From VBDM01 sp035702665 (GTDB taxonomy: Bacteria; Pseudomonadota; Gammaproteobacteria; Burkholderiales; SG8-39), in contig DASSQD010000091.1 of NCBI GenBank assembly GCA_035702665.1, forward strand, positions 36,006-100,005: 64,000 bases of DNA, written 5' to 3'. The position numbers and the translations under genes were made by a program. Position 1 is the first letter of the stretch. Each line of letters opens with the position of its first letter. Below the pieces are notes generated by a model, which did not search any database, had not been told where the DNA came from, and saw only the letters and a list, made by a program, of their open reading frames with translations. Shown piece after piece: positions 1 to 10,903 of this stretch.

Positions 1-453
1 CTCGTACAGCCCCTTGAAGAAATCGTCGGCTGCGATCTTGCGCTTGTTCGTGACGACGGTGGCTCCGAGGCCGAGCGCGCCGGCGGGATAGTCGGCCGCG
101 GGATCGTTGTTGGCCAGCGACCCGCCGATCGTGCCCATGTTGCGCACCATGCGATCCCCGATGCCGCCGGCGAGCGCGGCGAGCGCCGGGATGGCCTTCT
201 TCACGTCGGCGGACGCCGCGACCTCCGCGTGGCGGGTCATCGCGCCGATCGTCACGTTCTTGCCGTCGACCTTGATGCCCGACAGGCCCTTGATCGAGCC
301 CAGGTCGACGACGCTCGAGGGCTTCGCGAGCCGCAGCTTCATCGCCGCGATCAGGCTCTGCCCGCCGGCGAGCACCTTGGCGTCGGGGTCCTTGGCGATG
401 ATCTTGGCCGCGTCGTCGACCGACTTCACTTTTTGATACTCGAATGCGTACAT
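1..453 (-). CDS. coxM: CO dehydrogenase/molybdenum hydroxylase FAD-binding medium subunit, partial
   Basis: The N-terminal 151 residues of the FAD subunit are visible; the gene runs off the left edge of the window. The start MYAFEYQ is typical of CoxM/CutM proteins. Two FAD pyrophosphate-binding motifs are seen: AGGQSLIAAMKLRLAKP near residue 30 and NMGTIGGSLANNDPAADYP near residue 110. In this family the M subunit passes electrons from the [2Fe-2S] subunit to FAD and on to an acceptor. It lies 23 bp downstream of the large-subunit gene in the order S-L-M. The family assignment is secure, but the true substrate of the complex is not known. Confidence 0.93.
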   Translation of the reverse strand, partial: MYAFEYQKVKSVDDAAKIIAKDPDAKVLAGGQSLIAAMKLRLAKPSSVVDLGSIKGLSGIKVDGKNVTIGAMTRHAEVAASADVKKAIPALAALAGGIGDRMVRNMGTIGGSLANNDPAADYPAGALGLGATVVTNKRKIAADDFFKGLYE

Positions 454-476
454 GTGCGTCTCCGGTTCTTCGTGGC

Positions 477-2840
<2,364 letters not shown>

Positions 2841-2843
2841 GAT

Positions 2844-3317
<474 letters not shown>

Positions 3318-3572
3318 GGGTTCACTCCTTCGTGGATGGTGGGTTCTTCTTTGGAAGTGCCGAAATTCTTGAAGAAAAAATGTCCTTGACGGCGATTCCT
3401 GTCGAGGGATTTGATGCGATGGGTGTCCGGGGAAAATGCTAGACCATGCCCGCCCCACAAGCAACCACAAGCTTGAATCTGCGCCGCCTTGACCCGACCT
3501 TAGGAGAGGTCTACGCTATTGCGTTCAAGCGTTTGTTAAATTTCAGTAATCCTTTCTGAGCAAGGAAATCCC

Positions 3573-4580
3573 GTGGACAGCGTCGATCTCGAAGTGGTGC
3601 GTAGCGCGGTGAAATGGGCCGAGTCCGGCCACCGCGCGACGCTGGGCACCGTCGTACACACCTGGGGCTCGGCACCGCGCCCGGTCGGCGCGATGCTGGC
3701 GATACGCGACGACGGACAGGTGATGGGCTCGGTCTCCGGCGGTTGCGTCGAGGACGATCTCATCGACAAGGTGAAGAGCAAGGCGCTCGCCGCGGCCAAG
3801 CCCGAGGTCACCACCTACGGCGTCACCCAGGAGCAGGCGACACAGTACGGATTGCCCTGCGGTGGCACGCTCCAGATCGTGCTCGAGCCTGTCACCGCCG
3901 AGTCGAAGCTCAAGGAGCTGCTCGGGGTCATCGAGCGCCACGAGCTCTCGGCGCGCTTCCTCGACATGGACACCGGCAAGGTGCGCATGGAGCCGGGCAA
4001 GTGGTCGGACCTGCTCGAGTTCGACGGCAAGGTGCTGAAGACCGTGCACGGCCCGCGCTGGCGGCTGTTGCTGATCGGGGCGGGTCAGGTGTCCCGCTAC
4101 CTCGCGCAGATGGCGCAGGCGCTCGACTACCACGTCACCGTGTGCGATCCGCGCGAGGAGTATGCCGACGGCTGGGACTTCGACGCGGTCCCGATCAACC
4201 GCGGCTATCCCGACGACGTGGTGGTTCAGATGAACTTCGACGCGCACAGCGCGGTGGTCGCGCTGACGCACGATGCCAAGCTCGACGACGCCGCGCTCCT
4301 GGAGGCGCTCAAGTCGCCGGCGTTCTACGTCGGCGCGCTCGGGTCGCAGAAGAACAACGACGCGCGGCGCAAGCGCCTCGCGGGCTTCGACCTCGCTGCC
4401 TCCGAGATCGCGCGCCTGCGCGGGCCGGTAGGCCTGAAGATCGGCTCGAAGACGCCTCCGGAGATCGCGGTCGCGATTCTCGCCGAGCTGACCGCGGTGC
4501 GCCGCGGCGTCCAGATCCCGGAGACGATCGAGCCGCCCAAGGTCAACGTATCGGCCGGCTGCGCCGTTCCCCAGAACTAG
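3573..4580 (+). CDS. XdhC/CoxI-family molybdenum hydroxylase maturation factor
   Basis: The 335-residue protein combines an N-terminal XdhC_CoxI domain (HTWGSAPRPVGAML, GSVSGGCVEDDL) with a C-terminal Rossmann domain (LLLIGAGQVSRYLAQMAQ near residue 165). XdhC proteins bind molybdenum cofactor and help insert the sulfurated form into xanthine oxidase-family enzymes. The start is GTG with AAGGA upstream. It is divergent from the coxSLM genes and 31 bp before the MocA-like gene, so both plus-strand genes probably serve maturation of the neighbouring hydroxylase. The specific partner is inferred from position. Confidence 0.92.
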   Translation: MDSVDLEVVRSAVKWAESGHRATLGTVVHTWGSAPRPVGAMLAIRDDGQVMGSVSGGCVEDDLIDKVKSKALAAAKPEVTTYGVTQEQATQYGLPCGGTLQIVLEPVTAESKLKELLGVIERHELSARFLDMDTGKVRMEPGKWSDLLEFDGKVLKTVHGPRWRLLLIGAGQVSRYLAQMAQALDYHVTVCDPREEYADGWDFDAVPINRGYPDDVVVQMNFDAHSAVVALTHDAKLDDAALLEALKSPAFYVGALGSQKNNDARRKRLAGFDLAASEIARLRGPVGLKIGSKTPPEIAVAILAELTAVRRGVQIPETIEPPKVNVSAGCAVPQN

Positions 4581-4611
4581 CTATCCTTCCTCCCCTTTCC
4601 TAGGGGAGCTC

Positions 4612-5199
4612 ATGGCCGCAAACATCCGCGGCGTCCTGCTTGCGGCGGGGTATTCGAAGCGTTTCGGCTCCAACAAGCTGCTGCATCCGCTGCCCGCCGG
4701 ATCGCCCTACGCAGGTGTGCCCATCGCGCTGGCCTCGGCCCGCCATTTCGTCGAGGCCTTGCCCGAAGCCATCGCCGTGATCCGTCCTCGCGCGCAGAAA
4801 CTCGGCGGGCTGCTGCGCGACGCGGGCTGCAACACCGTAGTCTGCAGGAACGCCGCCGAAGGCATGGGAGTAAGTCTCGCGGATGGCATCCGCGCCGCGG
4901 CGGACGCCGATGGCTGGGTGGTCGCCCTCGCCGACATGCCGTACCTGAAGCCGGAGACGGTCAGAGTCATCGCGACTGCGCTGTCCGACGGCGCCGAGAT
5001 CGCCGCGCCGTTGTATCGCGGGCAGCGCGGGCACCCGGTGGGATTCGCGCGGCGCTTCCTCGAGGACCTGCTCTCGCTGCGCGGCGATGCGGGCGCGCGC
5101 GAGATCCTCAATGCGCACTCCGACCGGATCATGCTTTGCGAAGTCGACGACCCCGGCGTCCTGCGCGATGTCGACGAACCCTCCGACCTGGAGGGCTAA
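4612..5199 (+). CDS. MocA/MobA-like molybdenum cofactor nucleotidyltransferase
   Basis: This 195-residue NTP-transferase protein opens with the nucleotide-binding signature GVLLAAGYSKRFGSNKLL and has the metal-binding stretch LADMPYLKPETV near residue 105. MocA-type enzymes join CMP to molybdopterin to make the cytosine dinucleotide form used by CO dehydrogenase-type hydroxylases. That fits its place behind xdhC and opposite coxSLM. ATG at 4612 has GGGGAG just upstream. Its stop overlaps the stop of the convergent DUF2917 gene by 4 bp. CTP rather than GTP as substrate is inferred from the neighbourhood. Confidence 0.88.
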   Translation: MAANIRGVLLAAGYSKRFGSNKLLHPLPAGSPYAGVPIALASARHFVEALPEAIAVIRPRAQKLGGLLRDAGCNTVVCRNAAEGMGVSLADGIRAAADADGWVVALADMPYLKPETVRVIATALSDGAEIAAPLYRGQRGHPVGFARRFLEDLLSLRGDAGAREILNAHSDRIMLCEVDDPGVLRDVDEPSDLEG

Positions 5200-5525
5200 A
5201 GCGCTCCGAGCTCGCGAGGGCGGTCGAGCGAATCGGGACCGAAGGTCGTGGCTATCCACCGTACGATCCGCTCGCGAAGGGTCGGGCGCCGCGCCGGCTC
5301 GAGAAGGACGACGTCGCTCGGCTCCTGCGCATGGATGAGCGCGAGCCCGGCCCGGTCGAGAACCAGCGCGTCGTTCGCCGAAAGGAAGTGGTCCTCCAAG
5401 TCCCGGTCCTGCGTGATCCACAGGCCGCCGCGGACGCACTCGACGCGCGCGCCCAGAGGATCGTAGACGCGCAGCACTTCGCGCGACTTGAGGTGGAGCT
5501 CGACTCGATCGAATCCGATGTTCAT
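5196..5525 (-). CDS. DUF2917 domain protein
   Basis: A 109-residue protein whose middle part (LRVYDPLGARVECVRGGLWITQDRD, then DHFLSANDALVLD) matches the DUF2917 pattern of a small cupin-like fold. It has no signal peptide or membrane segment. It is divergent from a GcvA-like LysR gene with 121 bp between them; this pairing is common in betaproteobacteria as I recall it, and suggests regulation by the neighbour. AAGGAAG precedes the ATG. The function is unknown. Confidence 0.8.
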   Translation of the reverse strand: MNIGFDRVELHLKSREVLRVYDPLGARVECVRGGLWITQDRDLEDHFLSANDALVLDRAGLALIHAQEPSDVVLLEPARRPTLRERIVRWIATTFGPDSLDRPRELGAL

Positions 5526-5646
5526 GGCCGCTTCCTTTATAATGCGGTCGCCGCATACTCATCAGTCGGCGACGCCTAGCGAATTCTCATCCAACGCCAG
5601 CGCCCCATCAAACGATCTTTGTTCATCTTTTGCATGAGAAAAATGA

Positions 5647-6579
5647 ATGCTTAAGGGCGCCCGCGACCTGCCGTCGCTCGACCTGCTGAAAGGCTTCGAG
5701 GCGGCGGCGCGCAACCTCTCGTTCACCAAGGCCGCAGCCGAGCTGTTCGTCACCCAGTCGGCGGTCAGCCGCCAGATCCAGACGCTCGAGGAGCAGCTGG
5801 GCGTGCCGCTGTTCCGCCGCACGCACCGCGAACTGCGCCTCACGGAGGAGGGCCAGACGCTGTACAAGACGTCGGCCGAGGTGCTGCGCCTGCTGCGCGA
5901 CGTCGCCGGGCGCCTGAACGCGCGCCCGGGCATGCTCACGCTCACCACCACCGCATCCTTCGCCGCGCTATGGCTTGTGCCCCGCTTGAACGACTTCCGC
6001 CGCCTGCATCCCGGGATCGACATGCGCCTCGACGCGAGCAACGAAATCCAGGACCTGGAGCGCGAAGGCATCGACCTGGCCATCCGCTACTGCACCCCGA
6101 AGATGGCGGGCAGCGCTGCGGTCCGGCTCTTCGGCGAGCTGGTGTTCCCGGTGTGCTCCAAGGCGCTGCTCGCCGGGAAGAAGCTCGGCTCGCCCAAGGA
6201 CCTCAGCGGCCAGGTGCTGCTGCATTACGACGATCCCTACCGGCGCTATCCCTGGCTCTCCTGGGAAGTCTGGTTCGAGCTGACCCAGACCCAGGGGGTG
6301 AAGCCCGCGGGAATGCTGCGCTTCTCGCACTACGATCAGCTGATCCAGGCGGCCGCCGAAGGCCACGGCATCGCGCTCGGGCGCAGCCGCTTCGTCGGCC
6401 AATGGGTGAAGCAGGGCAAGCTCGTCCTTCCCTTCGGCAAGCGCTACATGTGCACCCCGTCGGATTCGCGCGCGTATTTTCTCGTGCCCTCGCCGCGCGC
6501 GGCGGCGCGCGCCGAGGTCACGAAGTTCAGTCGGTGGCTGCAGCAGCAGGCGCTGGCCGAGGACGAGGAAGAACTATGA
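5647..6579 (+). CDS. LysR-family transcriptional regulator (GcvA-like)
   Basis: The 310-residue protein has an N-terminal winged helix-turn-helix at about residues 10-65 (FTKAAAELFVTQSAVSRQIQTLEEQLGV) followed by a substrate-binding domain. The opening LPSLDLLKGFEAAARNLSFTKAA is that of the GcvA group. It is divergent from DUF2917, and its TGA overlaps the ATG of the M61 peptidase gene (ATGA), implying translational coupling. The gap to DUF2917 holds the inverted half-sites TTCAT and ATGAA just before its start, a possible autoregulatory site. Confidence 0.9.
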   Translation: MLKGARDLPSLDLLKGFEAAARNLSFTKAAAELFVTQSAVSRQIQTLEEQLGVPLFRRTHRELRLTEEGQTLYKTSAEVLRLLRDVAGRLNARPGMLTLTTTASFAALWLVPRLNDFRRLHPGIDMRLDASNEIQDLEREGIDLAIRYCTPKMAGSAAVRLFGELVFPVCSKALLAGKKLGSPKDLSGQVLLHYDDPYRRYPWLSWEVWFELTQTQGVKPAGMLRFSHYDQLIQAAAEGHGIALGRSRFVGQWVKQGKLVLPFGKRYMCTPSDSRAYFLVPSPRAAARAEVTKFSRWLQQQALAEDEEEL

Positions 6580-8387
6580 CCGAGCCGATCCGGTACCGCA
6601 TCGTCCCCGAGCATCCCGAAGGGCATCTCTTCCGCGTCGCCTGCACGGTCGCCGATCCCGACCCCTCGGGCCAGGAATTCGCGCTGCCCGCGTGGATCCC
6701 GGGAAGTTACATGATCCGCGAGTTCGCGCGCCACGTGATGTCGGTCCGCGCCGAGAGCCGCGGCAAGCCGCTCGCGATCGACAAGCTCGACAAGCACACC
6801 TGGCGCGCCGGCGCCGCGTCCGGCCCGGTCACGGTGACCTGCGAGGTCTATGCGAGGGATTTGTCGGTGCGCGGGGCCTACCTGGACACGCGGCACGCGT
6901 TCTTCAACGGCGCGTGCGTCTTTCTGAGACCGCGGGGCGTGGAGAGCGCCCGCTGCGAGCTCGAGATCGTGCGGCCGCGCGGTGCTCGCTACCGGAAGTG
7001 GATCGTTGCGACCGCGATGACTCCGTCCGGAGCGAAACTGGGCGGCTTCGGCGTCTATCGTGCAGAGGACTACGACGAGCTGATCGACCACCCGGTCGCG
7101 ATGGGCGAGCTCGTGCTCGCGTCCTTCCGCGCGTGCGGCGTGCCGCACGACATCGCGATCGCGGGACGTCATCGAGCCGACATGACGCGGCTCGCGCGCG
7201 ACCTCAAGCGCCTGTGCGAGCACCACATCCGGTTTTTCGGGGAGCCGGCGCCGATGAAGCGCTACCTGTTCCTCATCACCGCGCTGGGCGAAGGTTACGG
7301 CGGCCTGGAGCACCGCGCGTCGACTGCGCTCGTGTGCGCTCGCGAAGACCTGCCGCGAAGCGGCGAGTCCGGGGTGTCGGAGCGGTACCGGACTTTCCTC
7401 GGCCTCGCGAGCCACGAATACTTCCATACGTGGAACGTGAAGCGCATCAAGCCGGCCGCGTTCACCCCGTACGAGCTCGACCGCGAGAGCTACACGGCGC
7501 TCCTCTGGGCTTTCGAGGGCGTGACGTCGTACTACGACGATCTCGCGCTGGTCCGGTGCGGCCTGATAGCGCGGAAGGACTACCTCGAGCTGCTCGGCCG
7601 CTCGATCACGACCTACCTGCGCGCGCCTGGCCGCCGCCGGCAGACCCTCGCCGAAGCGAGCTTCGACGCCTGGATCAAGTACTACCGGCCCGACGAGAAC
7701 TCGCCCAGCGCGACGGTCAGCTACTACGGCAAGGGAAGCCTGGTTGCGCTGTGCCTGGATTTGCTGATCCGGCAGAAGACGGGCGGAAAGAAGTCGCTAG
7801 ACGACCTCATGCGTGGGCTCTGGGCTCGACACGGCCTGACGGGGATCGGCGTGGAGGAGGACGGCGTCGAGCGTCTAACCGAGGAAATCACCGGGCTGGA
7901 ACTGCGCAAGATCTTCGACGCGTGGCTGCGCTCGACGCGCGAATTGCCTCTTGAGTCACTTCTCGCCGCGCACGGCGTCGAGATGGCGCTGCGTCCGGCC
8001 GAGTCCTCATCCGACCGCGGCGGCAAGCCGGCCGGCGCGAAGTCCGCCAGCGGCCTCGCGATGATCGGCGCGCTGGTGCGCGCCGACGGCAACGAGGTGG
8101 TCCTCTCGCACGTGCTCGACGGCGGCGCGGCGCGAGAAGCCGGTCTCGCCGCCGGCGACGCGATCGTGGCGGTCGACGGCCTGCGGCCCGGTCGCGGAGG
8201 CCTCGACGCCGCGCTCGCGAAGCGCCGACCCGGAGAGACCGTGAAGCTCCACGCCTTCCGCCGCGACGAGCTGCTCGCATTCGACGTGTACCTCAAGGCC
8301 GCTCCGGCGGACACCTGCGTGCTCACCGAGCTGCCGGGCGCCAAAGCGCGAACGCTCGCGCTCTGGCTGGAGGGCCGGCGTGGCTGA
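6576..8387 (+). CDS. M61-family metallopeptidase with C-terminal PDZ domain
   Basis: The 603-residue protein has the M61 layout: an N-terminal beta domain, a thermolysin-like catalytic domain with zinc motif HEYFH in SHEYFHTWNVKRIKP near residue 280, and a C-terminal PDZ-like domain from about residue 490. M61 enzymes (glycyl aminopeptidase group) cleave N-terminal glycine or alanine. No clear signal peptide is seen, so it is probably cytoplasmic. The start ATG overlaps the LysR stop, and the end overlaps the next gene by 8 bp, so the three form one operon. Confidence 0.92.
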   Translation: MTEPIRYRIVPEHPEGHLFRVACTVADPDPSGQEFALPAWIPGSYMIREFARHVMSVRAESRGKPLAIDKLDKHTWRAGAASGPVTVTCEVYARDLSVRGAYLDTRHAFFNGACVFLRPRGVESARCELEIVRPRGARYRKWIVATAMTPSGAKLGGFGVYRAEDYDELIDHPVAMGELVLASFRACGVPHDIAIAGRHRADMTRLARDLKRLCEHHIRFFGEPAPMKRYLFLITALGEGYGGLEHRASTALVCAREDLPRSGESGVSERYRTFLGLASHEYFHTWNVKRIKPAAFTPYELDRESYTALLWAFEGVTSYYDDLALVRCGLIARKDYLELLGRSITTYLRAPGRRRQTLAEASFDAWIKYYRPDENSPSATVSYYGKGSLVALCLDLLIRQKTGGKKSLDDLMRGLWARHGLTGIGVEEDGVERLTEEITGLELRKIFDAWLRSTRELPLESLLAAHGVEMALRPAESSSDRGGKPAGAKSASGLAMIGALVRADGNEVVLSHVLDGGAAREAGLAAGDAIVAVDGLRPGRGGLDAALAKRRPGETVKLHAFRRDELLAFDVYLKAAPADTCVLTELPGAKARTLALWLEGRRG

Positions 8388-9024
8388 GGCGCGGATCATG
8401 CTGATCCGCCACGGCGAGACGGAATGGAATCGCGAAGGCCGCATACAGGGCTACAACGCCGACAGCCGCTTGACCGCCGGCGGTCGCGCCCAGGCGCAGC
8501 GGCTCGCGGAACGCCTGGCGGGAGAGGCGCTGCTGCTCCTGTACTCGAGCGACGCGGGGCGCGCGCGCCAGACCGCGGCGCCGGTCGCCGCGGCCCTCGG
8601 CATGAACGTGGTCTACGACCCGGCGCTGCGCGAGCGCAACTACGGCGACTTCGAGGGCCGGACCTACGGGGAGCTCGAGCGCGAGCACCTGGAGGCGTAC
8701 CGGAAGTTCCGCTCGCGCGATCCCGATTACGCGCCGCCCGGCGGCGAGAGCGGAGCCCGGTTCCGCGATCGCGTACTCGCCGCGCTTGAGCGCATCGCCG
8801 CGACCGCGGGAAGCGGGCACGCTGCGGTAGTCACTCACGGCGGCGTGCTCGGCGTCATGCATCGCCACGTCAACGGCGCGGCCCCGGATTCCAAGCGGGG
8901 CTATTCGCTCCACAACGCGAGCATCAACCGCCTCGTCTACTCGGCCGGATGCTGGTCGATCGAAGCCTGGGGCGACGTCTCGCACCTGGCCGCGGGCAGC
9001 GGCGACGGCATCCAAGGCGCCTAG
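8380..9024 (+). CDS. Histidine phosphatase superfamily protein (phosphoglycerate mutase-like)
   Basis: A 214-residue branch-1 histidine phosphatase. The catalytic motif LIRHGETEWN lies near the N terminus, and the second histidine is in VVTHGGVLG near residue 150. The ERNYGDFEG stretch is typical of PhoE/CobC/GpmB-type enzymes. The GTG start overlaps the end of the M61 gene, so it is translationally coupled. The substrate is undetermined; a broad phosphatase is more likely than a true mutase. Confidence 0.9.
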   Translation: MAEARIMLIRHGETEWNREGRIQGYNADSRLTAGGRAQAQRLAERLAGEALLLLYSSDAGRARQTAAPVAAALGMNVVYDPALRERNYGDFEGRTYGELEREHLEAYRKFRSRDPDYAPPGGESGARFRDRVLAALERIAATAGSGHAAVVTHGGVLGVMHRHVNGAAPDSKRGYSLHNASINRLVYSAGCWSIEAWGDVSHLAAGSGDGIQGA

Positions 9025-9094
9025 CGCTAGGTCCTGCCCGGCAACGCGGCTGATCTCGCCGTAGAATGCCGGGCTAAAGTCTTTGTCGGCCCGG

Positions 9095-10066
9095 ATGAAC
9101 GCCCCCGATCGCCCCCTTGCCGTCACCTACGCCGACGTCGCGGCCGCGGCCGAGCGCCTCGCCGGCCACGCGCACCGCACGCCGGTGCTCACGTCCAGCA
9201 CCGTGGACGAGCGGACCGGCGCGCGAGTGTTCTTCAAGTGCGAGAACCTGCAGCGCATCGGCGCCTTCAAGTTCCGCGGCGCCTTCAATGCGCTGTCGCA
9301 GCTCGCGCCGCCGGAGCGGAAGCGCGGCGTGCTGTCCTTCTCCTCGGGGAACCACGCGCAGGCGGTAGCGCTCGCCGGGAAGCTTCTCGGGATCCGGGTC
9401 ACGATCGTCATGCCTTCGGACGCGCCGGCGGTCAAGATCGAGGCGACCCGGGGCTACGGCGCCGAGGTCGTGCTCAACGACAAGCGCAAGGAAACCCGCG
9501 AGGAGGTGGCCGAGCGCATCGTGCGCGAGCGCGGGTTGACGATGATCCCGCCGTTCGACAACCCGCACGTGATCGCGGGGCAGGGCACGGCGGCGAAGGA
9601 GCTGATCGAGGACGCCGGCAAGCTCGACTATCTGTTCGTACCGGTGAGCGGGGGCGGCCTCATCTCGGGCTGCGCGGTCGCGGCCGCGCACCTTTCGCCC
9701 GGTTGCAAGGTGATCGGCGTGGAGCCGGAGGCGGGCGACGACGCGACCCGCTCGTTCAGGACCAAGACATTGCAGACCTGCTACAACCCGGACACCATCG
9801 CCGACGGCGCGCGCACGCACTCGCTGGGCAAGCTGACGTTTCCGCTCATCCTGCGCTATGTGAGCGACATGGTGACGGTGAGCGACGCCGAGTTGGCGCG
9901 CGCGACGGTCTATCTCTGGGAGCGCATGAAGATCGTCGTCGAGCCGACCGGCGCGCTCGGCGCGGCGGGGCTGTTCGAGCGCGGGCTGGCGGTGGCCGGG
10001 AAGAAGGTCGGCGTGATCCTCTCCGGCGGCAACGTCGACCTCAAGCTGATGGCGAGGTACTTCTAG
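9095..10066 (+). CDS. PLP-dependent threonine/serine dehydratase family enzyme
   Basis: The 323-residue fold-type II PLP enzyme has the lysine motif GAFKFRGAFNAL, the substrate loop FSSGNHAQAVALAG and the phosphate-binding glycine loop VSGGGLISGCAVAA. It has no C-terminal ACT domain, so it resembles the short catabolic dehydratase, hydroxyaspartate ammonia-lyase or serine racemase group rather than the biosynthetic IlvA. ATG 9095 (MNAPDRPLAVTYADV) is preferred over a TTG 12 bp upstream. A TAGAAT box about 30 bp before the start may be a -10 element. The exact substrate cannot be told from the sequence. Confidence 0.9.
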   Translation: MNAPDRPLAVTYADVAAAAERLAGHAHRTPVLTSSTVDERTGARVFFKCENLQRIGAFKFRGAFNALSQLAPPERKRGVLSFSSGNHAQAVALAGKLLGIRVTIVMPSDAPAVKIEATRGYGAEVVLNDKRKETREEVAERIVRERGLTMIPPFDNPHVIAGQGTAAKELIEDAGKLDYLFVPVSGGGLISGCAVAAAHLSPGCKVIGVEPEAGDDATRSFRTKTLQTCYNPDTIADGARTHSLGKLTFPLILRYVSDMVTVSDAELARATVYLWERMKIVVEPTGALGAAGLFERGLAVAGKKVGVILSGGNVDLKLMARYF

Positions 10067-10076
10067 CCGTTCCGCC

Positions 10077-10397
10077 TCAAGCCGCCACGCTCAGCCGGGA
10101 GCTCGCGACACCGGATACATTCTCCGAATCGACCCAGCGGCATTCGACGTCGCCCGAGTCGCGCGCGCGCAGGAAGAACCGCAGGAAGGGGTTGGCGGCG
10201 ATACCGGCGCCCATCTCGGCGCGGAACACCTCGACTCCGCCGTAGCGGCACACCAGGGTGTGGATCACGTTGCGCGGCGTGCGCCGGCCCAGGGAGTCGT
10301 AGCGGAACCCCGTCTCCATGGGGTGCTGGATCACGATGCGCACCTCGACGGCGTCGCCCCGCCGCGCCCGCTGCGGCACTTGTATCCTCGCCGTCAT
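10077..10397 (-). CDS. soxZ: SoxZ-type sulfur carrier protein
   Basis: A 106-residue cytoplasm-sized protein with SoxZ features: HPMETGFRYDSLGRRTPRNVI and an AEMGAGIAANPFLRFFLRA stretch. SoxZ pairs with SoxY to form the carrier that holds sulfur intermediates in periplasmic thiosulfate oxidation, riding across the membrane with SoxY. It starts 5 bp after the soxY stop. No other sox genes (soxXAB, soxCD) are in the window, so a complete Sox cycle is not supported here. Confidence 0.88.
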   Translation of the reverse strand: MTARIQVPQRARRGDAVEVRIVIQHPMETGFRYDSLGRRTPRNVIHTLVCRYGGVEVFRAEMGAGIAANPFLRFFLRARDSGDVECRWVDSENVSGVASSRLSVAA

Positions 10398-10402
10398 CGC
10401 GC

Positions 10403-10903
10403 TCAGCCTCCGTCCAGACAGGCCAGCTCGTTCACGGTCACGTCGGCGGCGTCGAACCAGAAGCTGCCGTCGGAGAGCCGCGCGATCGCGGTCACGCGCT
10501 GCGAGCCGTTCAGGCGCAGGCGCGACTCGATCTCGGCGCGCCCGCTCTCCGGGCCGAGGAAGAACGTCGCCACGCGCGGAATCGGGTTCTTGTCGGCGAT
10601 GAGGTCGATCTGGCGCACGTGATCGGCCTCGCTCATGGGGCTGTCGACCCGTACCGTCATTCCCACCGAGTGCCCGTTCTCGGCGACCTGCGGAAGGTTG
10701 AGGTGCACCCGGCCCTTGCGCACCGGGGCGCCGTTGAGGATGGACTGCAGCGCACCCTCGGGCGTATTGATGGTGCGCGCGTCGACCCCCGGCGGAGGGT
10801 TCATGACCGGCTGGGCGCGCGCGCGCGGCGCGAGCGTGAGCAGGGCGAGGAGGGCGGCGAACCAGCGCCGCCGCCCTCCGGGGCGAGACGGGTGCCTGTT
10901 CAG
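10403..10903 (-). CDS. soxY: SoxY-type sulfur carrier with atypical C-terminal arm
   Basis: A SoxY domain (INTPEGALQSILNG, then KGRVHLNLPQVAENGHSVGM and SPMSEADHVRQIDLIADKNP) follows an export signal with arginines and a hydrophobic run (GRRRWFAALLALLTLAPRARA). The protein ends ACLDGG: one cysteine is kept near the terminus, but the classic GGCGG swinging arm is altered. No ATG, GTG or TTG precedes the signal in this frame after the upstream gene's stop. CTG at 10903, overlapping that TGA, is the nearest candidate; ATG 10804 would remove the signal. The start is therefore uncertain. Confidence 0.78.
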   Translation of the reverse strand: MNRHPSRPGGRRRWFAALLALLTLAPRARAQPVMNPPPGVDARTINTPEGALQSILNGAPVRKGRVHLNLPQVAENGHSVGMTVRVDSPMSEADHVRQIDLIADKNPIPRVATFFLGPESGRAEIESRLRLNGSQRVTAIARLSDGSFWFDAADVTVNELACLDGG